A DNA stretch of 37,500 nt from Trachelipus rathkii (lineage: Eukaryota; Arthropoda; Malacostraca; Isopoda; Trachelipodidae). The position numbers and the translations under genes are program-made. The notes beneath the pieces were generated by a model. That model was not told the DNA's origin and ran no database searches. It was given only the letters and a program-made list of their open reading frames with translations. Positions 23,660 through 34,895 of this stretch are shown here, one piece after another; the stretch's first letter is position 1; each line of letters begins with the position of its first letter. The DNA lies in contig JABUQX010065383.1 in NCBI GenBank assembly GCA_015478945.1, positions 1-37,500 on the forward strand, written 5' to 3'.

Positions 23660-23820
23660 GGGGAGAATAATTAATTTTAAACACTAAAACTAAGTATATT
23701 ACAGGACATGTCATTTAAACATCTAAAACTAAGTACACTACAGAACATGTATTCGAGCTTTCGCTTGCGATTTGCGAAACCTCTTCAGGAAGCAAATGTT
23801 AAAAAAAACCCATCATTTAT
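23660..23820 (+). repeat. Dispersed repeat U, copy 3
   Basis: Contains an internal near-duplication of about 36 bp: ACTAAAACTAAGTATATTAC..GACATGT followed by TCTAAAACTAAGTACACTAC..AACATGT. Then come TTCGAGCTTTCGCTTGCGAT and CCTCTTCAGGAAGC. TA arrays border both sides. Confidence 0.7.
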
Positions 23821-23930
23821 TTATATATATATATATATATATTATACATATTATTATATATATATATATATATATATATATCTATTATATATTATATATA
23901 TATATTATATATATAATATATATATTGTGT
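23820..23930. repeat. (TA)-rich array
   Basis: TA/TAT array directly following repeat U copy 3. Confidence 0.85.
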
Positions 23931-23994
23931 ATGCGTATGTTTTTGCTATTGCAATACTGTTTTATCTAAATATATAATTTGATTGTTTTTACTA

Positions 23995-24085
23995 GCGTGA
24001 TTTAACACCCCCTCCCTTTTATTTTCGTCAATTGGTGAATTTCAAGACTTGATATATGATGCATATGAGAACTTAGATTGCCACC
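23995..24085 (+). repeat. Dispersed repeat N, forward copy
   Basis: GCGTGATTTAACACC, CCCTCCCTTTTATTTTCGTC, AATTGGTG and ATGAGAAC, collinear with the inverse copy at 21,945-22,045. Confidence 0.65.
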
Positions 24086-24149
24086 AGGTCATCCCTCCAT
24101 AATATATAATGTGTCAATTTATACCTTAAAATACACCAAGGATATAGAA

Positions 24150-25330
24150 AAGAAATATATATTAATATAAAAATTACTATAGTATATATATATTATAGTA
24201 TAATAATAATATAATAATATCGATCAGCGATATTAACCTCCTCTGTAATATTATATATCAATATATCCGATTTACTATATTCTGCTCCATCTAATATACT
24301 CTAATATATATAGTACCTATATATATAAATATAATCAACAAGATTATAGATAAAATATTCAAGATTCTGTAAATAATTAATATATTAATTTTATATATTA
24401 ATGATTAATGATGATATATTTATAGATAGTAAATAATATATTATATATAGTTATAGTTTAATAATAATACTAGCACAATTTTGAATTTAGAATTACCTAA
24501 ACTTACTAAAGCTGTACAAATAAATATATTTTTTACTTTATAAATACCAAATAATATAGTTATACTATATTATATATAATATTATTCAATCACTATATAT
24601 AATATATATAATATATAAATATATTAATATTATATTCACATATATAGTATATATAATATTCATATTATATTAAATATAATAATATATAATATAACATAAA
24701 TATACAAAATACACACAACAAAAAACAATCTCTCTTGAATAATTATACAACAAAATATAATACTATATACTATTTCGAATAGATTATTGTGTACATATAT
24801 AATATATACTATATATACTCTACTATAATATAATTATAATATTATAATATATATAGTATTAATATACTATATATTTAATATAATATATCTAACTAAGATT
24901 TATTACAAATAATATATATATATATAGTCATATATTATATATAGTAATAGCTTATTATAACCTATGATTATTATATCGTAAGCAAATTGATAATAATATA
25001 AAAAAATTAAAATATATATTATACTAAAATAAATATATTTGAAACTTTGGAAAAATTCTTAATAATCTTACCATTATTATAAAAATTAATGAATGTACAA
25101 TAATATCCTATACAATTATAAAGAAATACTATACATATAAGTATAGTACACTATCGAAAACATAAAAGTATAATAATTATATTATATACAAAATATATAT
25201 GACATATATAATAAACACATATACACATATATATATAAAATCTAATTCAAAACTGTGAACTTTCTCGAATAAAGGGGCAGGGAATCAACAATATATATAT
25301 ATACACAAGATAATATATATATATTATACT
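24150..25330. repeat. AT-rich DNA with many short TA arrays
   Basis: Almost pure A/T with TA runs of 8-20 bp. No gene, and no open frame longer than background. Confidence 0.75.
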
Positions 25331-25555
25331 ATCTATACTGCATTAATTTAACCTAGGGATTATCGGTGTATAGCACGCAAAAAACTTTGGGATAGTATAG
25401 CATAGAAAGTATACTCGCGAATTGTAAAAGATGCACTTCATGCAAATTTCTCAGCATTTGGGATTCAATTCAACATTGCAAAAATATTTAAATTTTCGTT
25501 AAGAAGTTATTGATTAGTGTTAAAGGAAAGAACATTCTTACAAAGTTGAAGGGCG

Positions 25556-25600
25556 TCATTCACAAATTACGTCATACACAAATTACGTCATACACAAATT
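25556..25600 (+). repeat. Short tandem repeat, 16-bp unit with ACGTCA
   Basis: ACACAAATTACGTCAT occurs in about two and a half copies. TACGTCA is a CRE-like half site, but nothing else suggests a promoter. Confidence 0.6.
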
Positions 25601-25896
25601 GGTGATTGGTATGTGATACATAAACTTCACTAATTGTCTCTCGTTTTTGAAATAACATTGAGTTTATTTCTGTTATCGAGTACAAACTTAAAAAAAATGG
25701 ATAATTTTTAAGTCAAATAAGTAATACCAGCGTTTTTGAACACGTATGCAATATAGTAAAGAGATATACTTCTGCTCAAACTCAGTTGGCACGAATGCAT
25801 AGTACACGCAAGCAAATATGGAAAATATGAGACAGTATTCCGACTGGAACCTTTTGGGTTTACGTCGACAGAATTCCGTGGTGAAGATAGGACGCA

Positions 25897-26154
25897 GTGT
25901 GTGTACTTTGCATGAAAAGTTTGGCACCAGACTGCATTTTACCAAGTAAGTTGAAACGCCATTTAGAAACCAATCATGCCACTATGGTTACTAAATCTCG
26001 GGACTATTTTACAAGAAAGTTAAGAGATTTAAATCAACAAAAGGGTAGTTTTACTAAGCATGCATCAGGCCCAAACAATGTTTTGCTAGGCATCCTACAA
26101 GGTGGCACAGAGATTGCAAAATGTAAGACACCTCATACTCATCGCGAAGACTGA
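25897..26154 (+). pseudogene. BED zinc-finger part of the ZBED/hAT relic
   Basis: An 85-codon open stretch gives MCVLC at its start, a 16-residue spacer, then H-x4-H, which is the Cys2-His2 layout of a BED finger that binds DNA. The conserved tail follows with FTRKLRDLNQQKGS and KTPHT. The Met at 25,897 is internal to the family alignment; the true start would be about 25 residues upstream, in a different frame near 25,825. Confidence 0.8.
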
Positions 26155-26759
26155 TTCTATCCAGCTGCTGTAGATGATGCGTAAGAATAATAATTGATCG
26201 GTGAGCTCTGCTGGAGACACAGCTGCCTTTCAAAAGTGCCTCTGTCAGTGGCACGCACTCTATAATCAAGCTTCAGCCGATCATACAGCACATAGGCGGA
26301 AGGAACCTCAATGAGCAATTATTATTGATAAATATAAAGGTAAGTGATCCGCACATAGGCGTCTGCACGTCTGGATGAAGTCACAATGCAGCACAATAAA
26401 TAACCATAAATGAATGCCTATCATTTGAATTTGGGTTATGTGCGGTTTAACATGTATCAGTATTAAAGCATTGCACCGAAGAAGCCTTCTCTTTTGTAAA
26501 AGCAATTTATTACATATGACCTGAAGCGAGCTCAAGATTCGTTAGAGATCTCTCAGATACTCTAATTATTAATCGGAACAAATATAGTTTGGAGTGAGGC
26601 ACAAAGTTCGTTGCCGTATGTCTGCACTGATGGTGCTCGGCGCTAAATGTCCGGTGTTGACGGGGGCATTGCAGCTCACACTTCTATTCCGAGACAAGAG
26701 CATCTCATGAGCACAATGTCGAGGACCCATTGCATTATATCACAGAGGAAGCACACTAC

Positions 26760-28850
26760 TGTCATAATTACCAATTATTTCTAGTACCTACATGAGATAA
26801 TACACTAGGATCTTACGATATTAATGTAGTATGTATAGTTAGATATGTAAGTTATGTCTATATAAAAACTCATAGTACTTATGAAGGAGCAAGGTTTTTC
26901 AAAATAATTATTAATGAGATGGGATCTGAGCATTCGTCCTTTATTGTCAATTTCAGACATTATCGCGATGGAGCTCTTCATCAAGTTATTAATAAGTTAT
27001 ATTAATTTTCTTGTTGATAGCGTTCAGGATAATTTATATTTTCATTAAAGAAGTAAAGACCACAAATATTGACCGATTATTTGTTAACGGATAAGATGTA
27101 TCTGCTAAGCTATTAGCATCTTATGTAGAATATTTATTTAAAAAATGACTGAATGTCTCATGAATAATTTCATTCAACCATGCTGTTTCTATGCAACATT
27201 TATGAAAGGTGAGAATTGAGAAATTTCGGCTTTCTCAATTAAAAAAACCTAAACAATTCTAATGAGAATAATAAAAATGAATGAAGATAGGGGCAAATGA
27301 AATGTTTTCCTAATATTGTTAATACACTTTTTGAGACCCACTCCTAAATCGGGTTGAAATTTTCTTATCGTGATATGACAAATTTAATAAATGATTTGTA
27401 AGAATGCAACATAGAGACAAAGCTTTATCTGAGCAGAGAGAGTAGTTTTGAGAGAAAAATAATAATATATAGCGTAATGCATAAGTATAACGGTGATCGA
27501 TTAGAATTTTTGTCTTACTGATGGATTCAGATCCGGTAAAAGGGCACGAGAGGGATTTATAAAACGGTACCTCTTTTTTCTCTTACCTTTTCTGTCTAAG
27601 GAAAGCTTCAGATTCCGTGCTCTTAAACAAGGAAACTGTCGAGAGAAATTAATGTATAAAAACGATCCTTTGGAATATTTATATTTAGTTAAGGGAACAC
27701 CTTGGAGGCGCAAAATATTGGGGCGAAAAATTTTTCTTAGTCAGGTAGGGCTGGTAAACCAACACCTTGTGTAACTCTTGTAATGATTTGGTTTCCGGAA
27801 GTCGGCAAAGTCCATCTTGATTATTATTTTTCTTATTGTATAAAAAATTTTGCATATTATTTGATTTTATTTTTATATTTATTTCATTGGTGGATTTTAT
27901 TTATAAATATGATTTTGACAATATATACTTATACGTGTAAGAAAATACCTCTCAGAAGAAAACACCACATTTAATAATATCCCGCTGTGACTCTACACAA
28001 CAGAACAAATCGGCAGCGTTGTACAACTCTGAGAGAGACTTACCTCAAACCTGAACTAAGAGTCCTAAGTTCTTTAATTTTCACGTATAGACTAGCAGCT
28101 ATATAATGCAGACTACTCCTTATAGGTGAATTTTATCATCAATTTCGTTAGCTCCGAGGCAAACGTTCAGCCAAAGTGGGGCCCATGACCTAGACGGCTA
28201 TTGCTCGATCATAAGGATTTATGGAGGCGCCACAACTGTGAACTTAAATAAAATAAGAAATTTGATGCAAGGACATATCTATGAAATGTAACTTTCATAA
28301 GTATATCAGAACTTAAGACGCGTATTAGATATTATATTATGCTCATTAATAATTATTTTATAATAATTTTATTTTAAATAATTTAAATTTAACATTATCA
28401 TAAATTTAATATAAACTATAAAAACTTACGTGGCATTATATTAGTCTTCCTAAAGATTTAAATCTTTTATCTTGTGTGCCTCCTACTCACTCGCGTATAG
28501 TAGGTACTCTTTTTGACTAGTTCATAGGAAAATAATCGAATGTACGTTTTTCCTTGAAAACTGTCTTCGATAGAGATGCACGTTCTCCCAGAAAATAGAT
28601 CAAGGAATCACGGTTGTGGTTAGTCAACTAAAATATCGCGAATTCTTGTCTAATGACTTCTCTTGCAAGTGGGAGATACTTGAATCTGTATGGTCTACCT
28701 TTACGGAAGGTTCATGAACGTTCTGATCACACACGAGATATTGATTCTATGATATACGGGCCTTAATGTAACATGCTGCTTTTTTCCAGCATACTTTCTA
28801 CCATTGCGTAAACAGAGATAAAAAAAGGCATTACTAATTGAGAATCTTTA
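26760..28850 (+). other. Middle of the ZBED/hAT relic, mostly unrecognisable
   Basis: Only MGSEHSSFI near 26,920 can be placed. From about 27,060 to 28,850 I see AT-rich DNA with open stretches of up to about 70 codons and no family match. It may be inserted DNA or fully decayed coding sequence. Confidence 0.4.
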
Positions 28851-29159
28851 TGTTCTTGTGACAATCGCTCCGTTGAAATATACAAACTCTAGTATCATTT
28901 GGAATTAATTCAAGAGAATTTTTCTCGTGATGTCTGTAAACAAATTATGGATAAGTCCACGTCTAAGGGCGGTAACAGGGCTCTATATAAATATCATTAC
29001 ATATTCCATTTGCAACTTATTTATGCGAATCTGGATTTTCGGCTGTCCCTGTAATAAAGCAGATATACGCTGAGCTAAATCGATCAAAAAATCAATGTAG
29101 AATGAAAATGAGGATGGCTGTAATCCAGTCTGCATTCACCTAATTGCATTTTGAAAATA

Positions 29160-31150
29160 GTAAATGTGCGACATCAAATCATGGCGTCATTCCATCCACT
29201 ATATGACTAATTTAAAGGTAAATTTAAATTTTATTACTACTCTCAATAAGGGATATAGAATATGATAATATATATATCAATAAATTTATCTAAATAAATG
29301 TCAAGAACTGGTTTCCGATAAAATATTGTTCAGATATATGTGTAATATCTAGATTAAATAGGTATGAACTATATTTTACTAAATACCCAAATCACTACTA
29401 TTTTATATAAAATAGTAGTATATATATATATGAATACACAGGGTTTTATTTATTTTAAGCGTCATATATATATATCTATATATATACTAAATATAATATA
29501 ATAAAAAGTCAACTGGTCAATTATATAATATATTAGTTCAGAGGACAATTAGCATAGGGGATGTCAGCCTGTGTAGTGTCACTTCTAACATGGATGACAC
29601 TCACTCGGCAAACTTTTGAAATTATAGTCAAGGGAGACGCGAATCAGAAAAATGTTTGAGAATTTCCAATTTATTTATGAATATATTAATGAACTTAAAG
29701 TAAATCTCAAAATAATAACGAGGAGAGCATCATAGTGATATGTAAATAAGACGCTAAAATTAAAAGAGCTAACAAAAATTAAGGAGCGCATTAAGACCGA
29801 GCTCCGCGAGGTGCTCGACATTCCGTTGTTTTCTCCCCATGTAACTTCACCAGTCAAAAATGACCACTACAAAGACTCCTTACAAGTTATGACGAGTCAT
29901 ATAATAATATCTATTTAAAAGCTGCGAATGCAAGGATAGACTATAAAATAGTGATTCAACGCTGTTGATAGTATTCTCAGAGCCTAGGTATCTTTGGTAG
30001 TCCTGCTCCAGGAATCGAGTTGACCTTTCCTACTATCTTATGCGAACCGTGATCTGTCGACCGCATAACACCTCGATTAGTGAGCACTCATACTCAAAAC
30101 ATTCACCCTATTTTTCCACCTTGGTTTACTCTATTTATTTCCTAATTTTAAGAGAGAGTTGTGCACCTCATATATACGGTATTTTGGGTATGGAAGCGAT
30201 AGTTTTAAGGGTTCAATTTTAAGAGTTATTTTTTATCTTCTAATATGCCTTTCTGATTCATTTGCACTTCTGTGGTGAACAGTGCTTAGTGTGTACAGTA
30301 CACTGTGAAGCATGCACAGGCAAATATAAAATATCCTTAGATTAATAAACAGTAACAGATTTATAAATAATCTAAGCCACATTTCAAATTTAAATTATTT
30401 GCCTGTTTTTTGTTTTTTCACAGAAAATTGTCCATTAATAATTATAATTGACTGTACTTAATATATATATATATATAAATCTGCAAATGCTATCGCTTAA
30501 TAATGCATAAGACTTGGAGGAGGAGAATATATTGATATAAAAATTTTTAAATACCCCTAAAATACTCAGCGACAATATCATTATATCTATTTTAATAATA
30601 ACCGCTTTATTTATTACCATAAATATAATCTATATATCATTTACTTACTATTTTTATATATGGCATTTACAAAACAAACATCACATAAATATAATAGTTA
30701 ATAAATCAATAATAATAATAATAATCATCATAATTAAATCAAATTCAATAATGTAATATTAATATGATATCATACTACAAAGATTGTCAAAATTGGAGAG
30801 AGTCAGAGTGCAGCATAAATGTACCTACTTTGAGTCATAACTAACCAGAGTTGTCTACGTACTGGAGCTCTTTCCGTGGCTCTAAAATGATGCTACCGGT
30901 TAAATGGGAATGTTGTATCCAGACAATGTAGCAAAACGTATTGTCGAAACGCTCCATGAGAGAACCGTTTTTCTCTTCATTCCGCGCTCAATATATCAAA
31001 GCTTATTACGACGTACGTATAGGGTTTATGAAAGTACACGAGCATAGAGACTTGATATGCTAGATACAGAATATAATCTATAGGCACATATAATGTCCCC
31101 TATCTGTAGGCACAGCAAGCAAATTAGCACATCTCATTTATTTTTATACA
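29160..31150. other. Intergenic AT-rich DNA
   Basis: No gene recognised. Contains a TA/TAT patch at 29,418-29,500, a 26-bp perfect palindrome (29,394-29,419), a small stem (AGTGTCA 29,575-29,581 with TGACACT 29,595-29,601) and a larger hairpin at 30,316-30,406. Confidence 0.6.
30316..30406. repeat. Hairpin-forming inverted repeat of about 90 bp
   Basis: ACAGGCAAAT (30,316-30,325) is inverted as ATTTGCCTGT (30,397-30,406). Further in, TTAGATTA pairs with TAATCTAA. It could be a small MITE or the remnant of one; no target duplication is apparent. Confidence 0.6.
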
Positions 31151-31176
31151 TAATAATAATAATAATAATAATAATA
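31151..31176 (+). repeat. (TAA)n microsatellite
   Basis: Nearly nine uninterrupted TAA units, shortly before the open reading frame at 31,200. Confidence 0.95.
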
Positions 31177-31199
31177 GTTAATAAAGATACATAACAAAG

Positions 31200-32640
31200 A
31201 TGTCAACAAGAAGCAATGCACATAATTCCTCCTTTGACCATACTACACCGGTTCAAAGGAATGTTGTAAGAATTGTAGCAAAAGTTGTCGAACGCATTTG
31301 GGATCCGTTTTCTTTTCCTCATATATCATTCGAGTCTTTTGTTATGAAAGCCGAACGCTTGATTGTGTCAGCTATAAATCTAAATAAAGCTCCTATCAAA
31401 CAAAGAAATGACATCTCTATTAAAAAACTTAGGATATTTGATGAAACGTTTGATATATCTACATGTACTTGCTATGATAAGAAAATCAGCAGAACGGATT
31501 GCAGATGTGAAATTAGATTTCCATTGATTGAGTGGAAATATTTTAGTACACAAAAAGAAAGAATTAACTAGTTTTATCCACTAGATAGAGCCACTACTTC
31601 TTCTAGAAAAAGAACTCAAGATAGATATGAAGTATTTGAATGTAGAAAAATGAAATCTAGTAGCCTTGCTGCAAGGTTTCCTTTATTGAAGCTGATTCTT
31701 TAGGCAACGTTGACGAAAATATTGAAAGCGACGAAAAGGGAGATTCATAATTGTTTCAGATTCCGAATTACGAGTAAACAATCAAAACAGATTTTCATAG
31801 GATAAATTGTCTGTGACAGCAGAGAAATTCTGCGTAAGTTGTAGAGTTACTGTTGTAATTGTTAGTACTGCTTTGCAAGATGTTGGGATCTTAAATGCAG
31901 GCAATATGCTAGATAAAAAATAAGTAGAAAAAAAAAAGTTGAGTTGAGGATGCAAATCTTCACAAGTTTCAGAATCAGAGAATTGAGTGCACCAGTTTTG
32001 ATGTAAGAAAGGATCAATCCAAAACACTTGCAGGTATAGAAAATGAAGAGCATTACATTCTTAATAATTAAAGAACCAGGTGATGTCTACTTAGATCACA
32101 TAGCTACTAACAGAGCAGATGAATTAGTTGCATTTCTAATCGATTCAGATAGTTTTAATTCACTTAAACAATGCTTTGTGACTACAGTTGCAAACACTGG
32201 AAGTATACGTGATGTAATAAAATTAATTGAAATTCTAATTGAGAGACCTCTTCAGTGTCTAATATGCCCTCTTCATGCTGCCCTTCTGATATATATTTGA
32301 AATGTTTGATTTTAAAATAACGGGCCGAAAAGCTTCAAAGTTTTGATTAGAAATAAAATAAAACTGGATTTAACAAAATTAGACATAGAAAAATTTGTGT
32401 CTTTGCAAGGTGAAATTGAAGTTCCTGAAGAAATAATTAGAGACCTCAGTCATGACCAAAATTATCTCTAGGAAATGTGCATTGGAATAAAGTCTGACAA
32501 CAGTCTGTAGCTGCATATAGAAGTAAACTAGCTGTCAAGAAATGTTAGCTAGCGAGTTAATTTAATGGTCAGACTACATGGAAAAGAAGAATCAATTATC
32601 ATTTAAGGCCGATCAATCCTGTTAGTCAAAAATTTCAAGT
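31200..32640 (+). pseudogene. Relic of an uncharacterised high-copy arthropod protein family
   Basis: The first open stretch (31,200-31,571, 123 codons) has KLRIFDETFDISTCTC, a Cys cluster (CTC..DC.C) and then IRFPLIEWKYF..QKER. That matches the family pattern of an L-FDI-x-x-C-x-C segment followed by a Cys pair and a P-x-x-E-x-x-F-x-x-Q-R motif. Further pieces follow in other frames: STALQDVGI (about 31,860), FLIIKEPG..YLDHI (about 32,053-32,099), NTGSIRDVIK..E....RPLQCLICPLHA (about 32,193-32,276), where intact relatives end in LQW-x-V-C-LLHANELPLR, then a stretch like the one before MC-x-AI (about 32,440-32,480). I recall such proteins as abundant, unannotated genes in spiders, insects, crustaceans and Hydra, but know no function. 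At least four frame changes and stops occur after 31,571. Confidence 0.62.
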
Positions 32641-33078
32641 CAAATAGGACTTGTGGAATCTTCATTGTTACTATGTGATTCTCAGTATCACCAATATTTA
32701 AAACACCTGAATATTAAAATAAATTCTTTCTGATTAACATTTACTATTATCGCTTCAAAAGTAGAAATGGCTCTCTTTGAATCTAATTAATATTCACTAA
32801 ACTGTCCATGAATCTGTAGTCACGGACTAGTCATTTAAAAATTTGACTAATTTTTATGTCCCTTGTATCCAAAGATACATGAATAGGTAAACCTTTTTCT
32901 TAACTTCCACTACCAAGTTCCTACATTGGTTAGGCTGGTGTAAGCCATGAAAATTCAGTTCTGGCAAGCCGGAGCAAACTGAACATAGAATAGCTTGTAT
33001 AAAATATCAACACCACTTCACGTTAAAGAAGTTTGCAATGAACAATAAGGTAGGTAAAAAGGTTTAACAAAAACCACG
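32640..33078. other. Gap without recognisable gene
   Basis: AT-rich DNA between the unknown-family relic and the CA/TA microsatellite; nothing supported. Confidence 0.5.
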
Positions 33079-33110
<32 letters not shown>

Positions 33111-33116
33111 ATATAT

Positions 33117-33150
<34 letters not shown>

Positions 33151-33208
33151 ATATATATATATTAATATATATATATATATATTATATATATATATATATA
33201 TATATTAT
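33079..33208. repeat. (CA)n(TA)n compound microsatellite
   Basis: About 12 CA units (33,079-33,102) lead into a TA array to about 33,208. It lies about 110 bp upstream of the mariner element. Confidence 0.95.
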
Positions 33209-33324
33209 TTATAACAGTGTATCGTTAATATTGCGAAAAAATTCAGTATGAATATTCCTTGCATAAATATAAGATAATGTGTCAATCAAACATTTCACCG
33301 AAAACGCATCGTTTCCAAGATAAC

Positions 33325-33345
33325 AAGGTGATTTAAACTTATGTG
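33325..33345 (+). repeat. Candidate left terminal inverted repeat of the mariner
   Basis: AAGGTGATTTAAACTTATG, paired with the inverse sequence ending at 34,752. Eight bases match exactly, then about 7 of the next 11 with one gap. Confidence 0.5.
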
Positions 33346-33533
33346 GGACATATCTGCATATATTCCATTGGCCCGTCCGTGCCTAATCTCACCTTTAATA
33401 ATTAAGCAACAAATATACCGTAGGAAAGGTACCTACCTGTTAATGTACTAGTTCCGTATCTCGCTTCTTTTATACATATACTAGTCCGTGTCGCGTCAAA
33501 GTTCTGTGTTCAATGTGTGCTCATATTTTCAAA

Positions 33534-34586
33534 ATGAATTACACAAATAGTGAAATGTGCGATATGCATTTTGTTTTACGGTCGTACGAAGGTAATTCAT
33601 TAGCAGCCATGCGTCTCTATGAAGAAATGTATCCTAATCGTGTCATCCCGTCATACTATGTTTGCACGTCTCCATCAAACGTCTTAGAAGAACAGGAAGT
33701 TTTAAAAAAACTTCTAATGGCAAACGGGAGGATCTCGCACAGTAACTCCAGATGTCGAAGAACAGGTTCTCCAAGAACTTGAGGACATTCCTACAACAAG
33801 TACCAGAAAGATTGCTGCAACACTACAATGTAAGTCATTTCGAGCAGTTTCAGGGTATTGAATAAATCAACTTTGTACCTTATCACATAAACCGAGTTCA
33901 GGCACTTGTACCAACAGATTTTCCTGCAAGAGTAGCTTTGTGTCGATGGATGCAACAGAAAACTGCAGACAATCCTCGCCATTTAGCAGAAATATTGTTC
34001 ACCGATGAGGCAAATATCGAACTTCCACAACAATCACATATGGGCTGATGAGAACAAACATACAATAGTTGAAAGCCGCCATCAACACCAGTTTTCATTG
34101 AATGTATGGGTCGGAATTGTTGGCGACCATTTGATAGGTCCATTCGTTTTACCAACGAGGCTTACTGGAGACGTTTATCGCCAATTTCTTGAAAATGACT
34201 TGCCTACACTACTGGAAGACGTCCCATTACAATTAAGATAGAAAATGCATTTCATGCACGACGGCGCTCCAGCTCATTTCAGTTTAATTGCTCGTAACTA
34301 TTTGAACACTGTATATCCACGCCGTTGGATAGGTCGAGGAGGTACAGAACCTTGGCCTCCGCTGTCTCCAGACCTAAATGCATTTGATTTCTTCTTGTGG
34401 GGTTACCTGAAACATTTGGTTTATACAGCAAGAGTTGAAAGTCCCGAAGAATTAAGGGTTCGCATAATCGCATCTTGTGACACAATTCGGCACACACACG
34501 GTATATTTGAACGTGTCCGCCAATCAATGCGTCGCAGAATAGAGACCTGTATTGCCGCTGGGGGTGCTCATTTTCAACATTTGTAA
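33534..34586 (+). pseudogene. DD41D mariner transposase, frame-broken
   Basis: The N-terminal helix-turn-helix part starts MNYTNSEMCDMHFVLRSYEG (33,534, Met preferred over 33,513 because family members start here). The frame shifts near 33,720-33,745 into TPDVEEQVLQELEDIPTTST, again near 33,850 and near 33,890, and again near 34,015. The catalytic residues remain: Asp of LFTDEA (34,004-34,006), Asp of FMHDGAPAH (34,260-34,262), and Asp of SPDLNAFDFFLWG (34,386-34,388). The last two are 41 residues apart, which defines DD41D (rosa type). A TAG at 34,239-34,241 interrupts LQLR-KMHFMHDG in frame. The C-terminus RRIETCIAAGGAHFQHL ends at 34,586 as in intact relatives. The copy is non-functional as it stands, but few substitutions are seen in the last 110 codons. 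Confidence 0.88.
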
Positions 34587-34730
34587 TACCTTAGTGCACC
34601 ATTGCTTCGTACTATTTCTGTTGTATATTTTTCTTCTGTGCAGTAATGTTGTATTCTTATAATTAAATAAATTGAATGAAATTTGTTAATTACCTTTCAA
34701 AATTCAGTTTACTGTTTATTGTAAACAATG

Positions 34731-34747
34731 TTTGAATAGGTTTCATC

Positions 34748-34752
<5 letters not shown>
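34731..34752 (-). repeat. Candidate right terminal inverted repeat of the mariner
   Basis: Reads inverted as AAGGTGATGAAACCTATTC. Directly followed by TA repeat sequence. Confidence 0.5.
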
Positions 34753-34786
<34 letters not shown>

Positions 34787-34798
34787 AAATATATATAT

Positions 34799-34847
<49 letters not shown>

Positions 34848-34857
34848 TATTATATAT

Positions 34858-34895
<38 letters not shown>

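Larger units (their letters stand above)
25800..29160 (+). pseudogene. Decayed ZBED/hAT-type transposase-like gene
   Basis: The N-terminus has a QYSD-like start (about 25,831) and FGFTSTEF before the BED-type finger. The finger has CVLC (25,897-25,908), then SKLKRH and ETNH about 16 residues on, followed by FTRKL, GPNNVLL and KPHT-equivalent KTPHT (to 26,146). About 26,590-26,750 encodes VCTDGARR, MSG and THCII, corresponding to the C-x-D-G-A-x-x-M-x-G and THC-x-x-HRE motifs of the catalytic core. About 26,898-26,950 encodes FFKI..NEMGSEHSSFI. About 28,970-29,130 encodes KLWIS, then TYLCESGFSAV and a basic tail, the C-terminal dimerisation region. These proteins are domesticated or mobile hAT relatives (ZBED5/SCAND3/FAM200 type). 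Stops and several frame changes show it is dead. At 3.3 kb it is longer than the usual about 1.9 kb coding length, so the middle probably holds an insertion. Confidence 0.78.
33321..34753 (+). mobile_element. rosa-type (DD41D) mariner element
   Basis: A transposase relic is flanked by candidate terminal inverted repeats: AAGGTGAT at 33,325-33,332 and its complement ATCACCTT at 34,745-34,752. The next few bases also match: TTTAAACTTA on the left, GAAACCTA on the right read inverted. The right end abuts a TA array directly, and a TA dinucleotide precedes the left end at 33,321-33,322, as expected for insertion at TA. Length about 1.43 kb is normal for the IS630-Tc1-mariner superfamily. The terminal repeats are short and imperfect, so the exact ends are uncertain. 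Confidence 0.72.

Noticed and set aside
22304..23977. Several 60-94-codon Ile/Tyr frames
   Set aside because: Direct translations of (TA)n arrays.
25688..25945. 85-codon minus-strand frame overlapping the BED finger
   Set aside because: The plus strand of the same bases encodes the recognisable start of the ZBED/hAT protein.
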